From Salvator merianae (taxonomy: Eukaryota > Chordata > Lepidosauria > Squamata > Teiidae): a DNA stretch of 64,000 nucleotides. Below, one piece after another: positions 61,208-64,000 of this stretch. The notes beneath the pieces were generated by a model. That model ran no database searches. It saw only the letters and a program-made list of their open reading frames with translations, and was not told the DNA's origin. The translations under genes were made by a program, and so were the position numbers. Numbering within the stretch: position 1 is the first letter of the stretch; each line of letters starts with the position of its first letter. The stretch covers positions 3,825,699 to 3,889,698 of the forward strand of contig QVOM02000126.1 of assembly GCA_003586115.2 (NCBI GenBank), read 5' to 3'.

Positions 61208-61555
61208 TGGGCCTGTTTGCACTTCTCACTAGTGAGTGTTTGCATGCTCACTAATGAAGCGCACTTGCACTTCACTGGGGCCCAAATGGTCGGGACTGCT
61301 TCTATTATGCAGCGTTCACACCTATTTCAGTGGCACCAGTTACAATGGTCCCAGTCGCCATGGCAGCTGCTGGACATTTCCCCAGCTGCTGTCATGGTGG
61401 GGCAGCCAGCAATTGCACTGTGAGTGCTGGAAGCCCATTTCCAGGAAGTTCCAGACCTCACAGTGCGGATGACTGCCACACCACGGGGACTGTTCCACCA
61501 CAGAATGTTCGCAGTCGAACATTCCATGGCAGAAAGTACGAAAATACCCTGATCC
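61208..61555. mobile_element. MITE of the 24802 family, inverted copy
   Basis: Left GGGCCTGTTTGCACTTCTC with CTCACTAGTGAGTG, right GAACATTCCATGGCAG and AAGTACGAAAATACCC. The order is that of 24802 reversed. Intron 10. Confidence 0.6.
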
Positions 61556-62492
61556 TGTTCCGCAACAGTGTCACTGTCTTATCATTTGTTGATTGGGCCT
61601 CACCTCTGTGACATCATTGAGTTATGTTAGTAGACTGGGACTCTATGGACTTCCCCCAAACTCCAGTTTTCTACTAGTGGCAATTATCTCCCTAACATAG
61701 ATTTGCACTGCACAGAGTTCTGTGAGAACCAAAGAATAAATTAGAACCAATCTTCTTGGTGCAATTTGGGGGGTATAGGATGGTGTCTGCACTATGTGCT
61801 CAATTCCACCTTAGAAATTCAATTTCTAAGTGCCCAGAAATTCAATTAATTAATTTTTTCTAACACAAAGGAGTATATGATAAATCTCCCCAGTTGATAT
61901 TCTCTCTTCAAGACATCTGTGCTGAGCTAACTGATTTACTTTGGAGCGGCCCTTCCACTCACCAGCAGGATAGCCGGATGGAAAAGAGGACAGATTTCCT
62001 GTACCATTAATGCCTCTATAGAGGAAAGGTGTGGTCTGCACTATAAGTAGCATCTGTTCCTGGAACTCTCACTTCTACATAACCATTAGCCACAGAGGAT
62101 CTCTTGTCATTTTCTCTAGCAGTTACCTCATCCACAAGAAGGATACAGATTTGCATATCATGCAAAGTATATGCAAATATCTGCCCTTCTTTCCAAGGAA
62201 GCAGGAGCAAATTACATACAGTTATTCCTTGTTATTCATTGTAAACTGTAGGTTTTGCACTTTAGCAAGGAGAGCTGTAACACTCTCTGGCTGTTTGCAA
62301 GTGAGAAATATCTATTTTTATTTACTTATTTTATTTAAAATATATCCATGCCAGTTCTTTAAAAAGGAATTTCACACTATATTATAACAGGAGACAGGGC
62401 GGAGGGGGCATAAGAGGAATTGAACTGACAAACCAGGAAAGGTCTAACTGAAGAAATAATACTTTAGCAGGCACCTAAATGATGCCAATATT
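61556..62492. other. Intron 10, nothing recognised
   Basis: No dehydrogenase/cyclohydrolase exon of MTHFD1 could be recognised here; AT-rich unique sequence. Confidence 0.45.
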
Positions 62493-63012
62493 AGGGGTTT
62501 TTTTCGCACTTACGAGAGTAGAACGTACTAATTAGCAGGGTTTGGGCCAGTCAGGATCAGGTACAGTGATGAGGATTCACACTTGTAGCGATGGAACAGT
62601 TTGCGAGCTGACCAGCAGGGAAAGCAGTGTGAATGGGAATGCACTAGTTAGGTAGCTGTGTTTGAACTCAGAGGAGCTGTATCCGGACTTGTGTCCGACA
62701 TGGCTGCCAGTGTCTGGACCCCAAGGTCCAAACCAGGGTGCAAACCGTCAGACTGAGCCTGCGCGGCCTCACCTCACCCTGCCCCGTCACCACTCCAAAT
62801 CCGGAAGTGGTGCAAACGCTCCTTTCCTGATCCACACCGGATCACGCAGGTCAGCTTGCAGACTACAATTTAGTAGTCCACAGCTGGTAGGCTTCAGGTG
62901 AGTATCAGGCGGGCTTTGGTAGATTTCAGGTCAGCTAGGGTTGTTTGCAAGTGTGAATGCTGCATTCCAGCGAGTGTCCTGGAACATTCCTCTCACTAAG
63001 TGTGAACACACC
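62493..63012. mobile_element. MITE with TTTTTCGCACTT ... AAGTGTGAACACACCC ends
   Basis: Left GGTTTTTTTCGCACTTACG and right CTAAGTGTGAACACACCC are inverted with mismatches. GCAAGTGTGAATGCTGC inside. No coding. Intron 10. Confidence 0.55.
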
Positions 63013-63551
63013 CTAGGCTTCTTCTGAATGTCGGGGGAGAGTACGCCAAGAGTGGGTGCCAGCTCAGAGAACGCCCAGCCACACGTAATAACAAGATGAC
63101 ATGGAGTAACTTGTGGTACCTTCAACAGAACTTTACCAACAGGGTTAGAAAGCAGAGCTTTTCCATTGGTATTCCAAGTAGGGATGGGGTGCAGAAAGTG
63201 TCAGGCTGCATCCAGACAGGGCCTAAAACCCAGAATTATCTCAGGGCTATACTGGCACTGCCACAGTGTATTCAAGGCAATCCCAACATAGACCAAGGAT
63301 ATTGGGGTGAAATCATGGCATATTCCTATTCCGAGGAAATCAACTCCCAATCCATGTTTTCCCAAAAGATCAGTATGAATTGCTTTGTCTGGACGCTTGG
63401 CTCCTGGGATCCCTGTTGAAGAAAATGGCTGCCACACATCTGTGGAGGTGAAACCGAGCTGAAAATGCACACTGTGCATGTGCGAGTGTCAGTGCTTATG
63501 CACTTCCAGGTATTTTACGCTATTGAAATAACCGGAAGTACTCATCATGCC

Positions 63552-63752
63552 CAGCGGCAGTGTGTGCCTTTAAAAGCGGGTGTTCGCTCCCGCGCCATCA
63601 CCATTCGCGGGGCCACCGAGCCTCCGTAGTGATGCAGCAGGTCGCTGCAACCTGCTAGGCGACCTGCTGTGTCACTACGGAGGCTTGGTGGCCCCGCGAA
63701 CGGCGATGGGGCAGAAGCGAACACCCGCTTTTAAAGGCACGCACTGCCGCTG
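63552..63752. mobile_element. Foldback hAT-like hairpin element, copy 5
   Basis: The element is 201 bp with ends CAGCGGCAGTG...CACTGCCGCTG and an exact 8-bp duplication ATCATGCC (63544-63551, 63753-63760). The arms share CTTTTAAAGGC-region and CGCGGGGCC words with copies 1 and 3. The centre has an extra 13-base spacer between AGGTCGC and GCGACCT. Intron 10. Confidence 0.9.
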
Positions 63753-64000
63753 ATCATGCCACTGTGTGAGCAGCACCAGATGGAGGTAAGGACCTGGACC
63801 TGCCACTCGATTTCACCCTGCCATCTGGCAGAGCCAGCAAGACGAAATTGCAGGATCTAAACAAAATTCCACATTTTCCTCTCACCATCTGGAGGCAGCC
63901 TCAGTTTCTGCTTCCCTCGTTTTTTGCAATTTCCTGAGTTGATGAGTTTTTTCCAAAACTGAACCATCAAAATAATGGGAGGCGATTGTATAGCAGACTA

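Noticed and set aside
60827..64000. Upstream MTHFD1 exons for the dehydrogenase/cyclohydrolase domain
   Set aside because: No segment on the minus strand reads like the conserved end of that domain with splice sites; the next exon is probably outside the window.

Overview
This is vertebrate nuclear DNA: one conserved intron-rich gene on the minus strand, embedded in a dense mixture of old and young transposable elements. The gene is MTHFD1, cytosolic trifunctional C1-tetrahydrofolate synthase. Seventeen coding exons are present. They run from the high end of the window (60826) down to the stop codon at 10698, join in frame without a gap, and all have GT-AG splice sites. Together they encode 617 residues plus the stop, matching human residues 319-935 one for one, which is the whole 10-formyl-THF synthetase domain. 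Their order and the position of human residue 653 identify them as human exons 11-27. The N-terminal dehydrogenase/cyclohydrolase half lies beyond base 64000. The repeat content (tails of CR1- and L2-type LINEs, tRNA-derived SINEs, several families of foldback/MITE DNA transposons) points to a reptile, most likely a squamate. That is an inference from repeat character, not a species match.

Layout. 1-370 is a CpG island cut by the window edge. By synteny with mammals it may be the promoter of the next gene (AKAP5 is the expected neighbour). 611-893 is a 58-59 bp minisatellite. 900-6250 is intergenic and made largely of repeats, including an inverted pair of one repeat family. 6255-6656 is a candidate noncoding last exon (3' UTR) of MTHFD1. 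Exons 27 to 11 then follow at 10.7, 19.4, 23.7, 28.8, 37.6, 40.4, 43.1, 45.5, 48.1, 50.9, 51.9, 54.2, 56.0, 56.2, 57.2, 59.1 and 60.7 kb. Everything between them is intron, and most of what I recognise there is mobile-element sequence. I found no second protein-coding gene, no RNA gene other than SINE heads, and nothing bacterial or viral.

The most distinctive content is a family of roughly 180-200 bp near-perfect hairpin elements. They have CAG...CTG ends, arms of about 90 bp, a spacer of 1-2 bases in the best copies, and 8-bp target duplications (four exact, one 6/8). Five are complete and one is a half copy. They look like nonautonomous hAT-type transposons. Four sit in 12.5 kb of MTHFD1 introns and one is inserted inside a SINE. 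A second hAT-like element (27164-27615, exact 8-bp duplication) carries an expanded GC-rich minisatellite. Other foldback elements lie at 8603-8896, 11598-11819, 19827-20155 and 35347-36191. A 21-bp minisatellite (14494-14668) has a 63-bp higher-order period and stays open in one frame.
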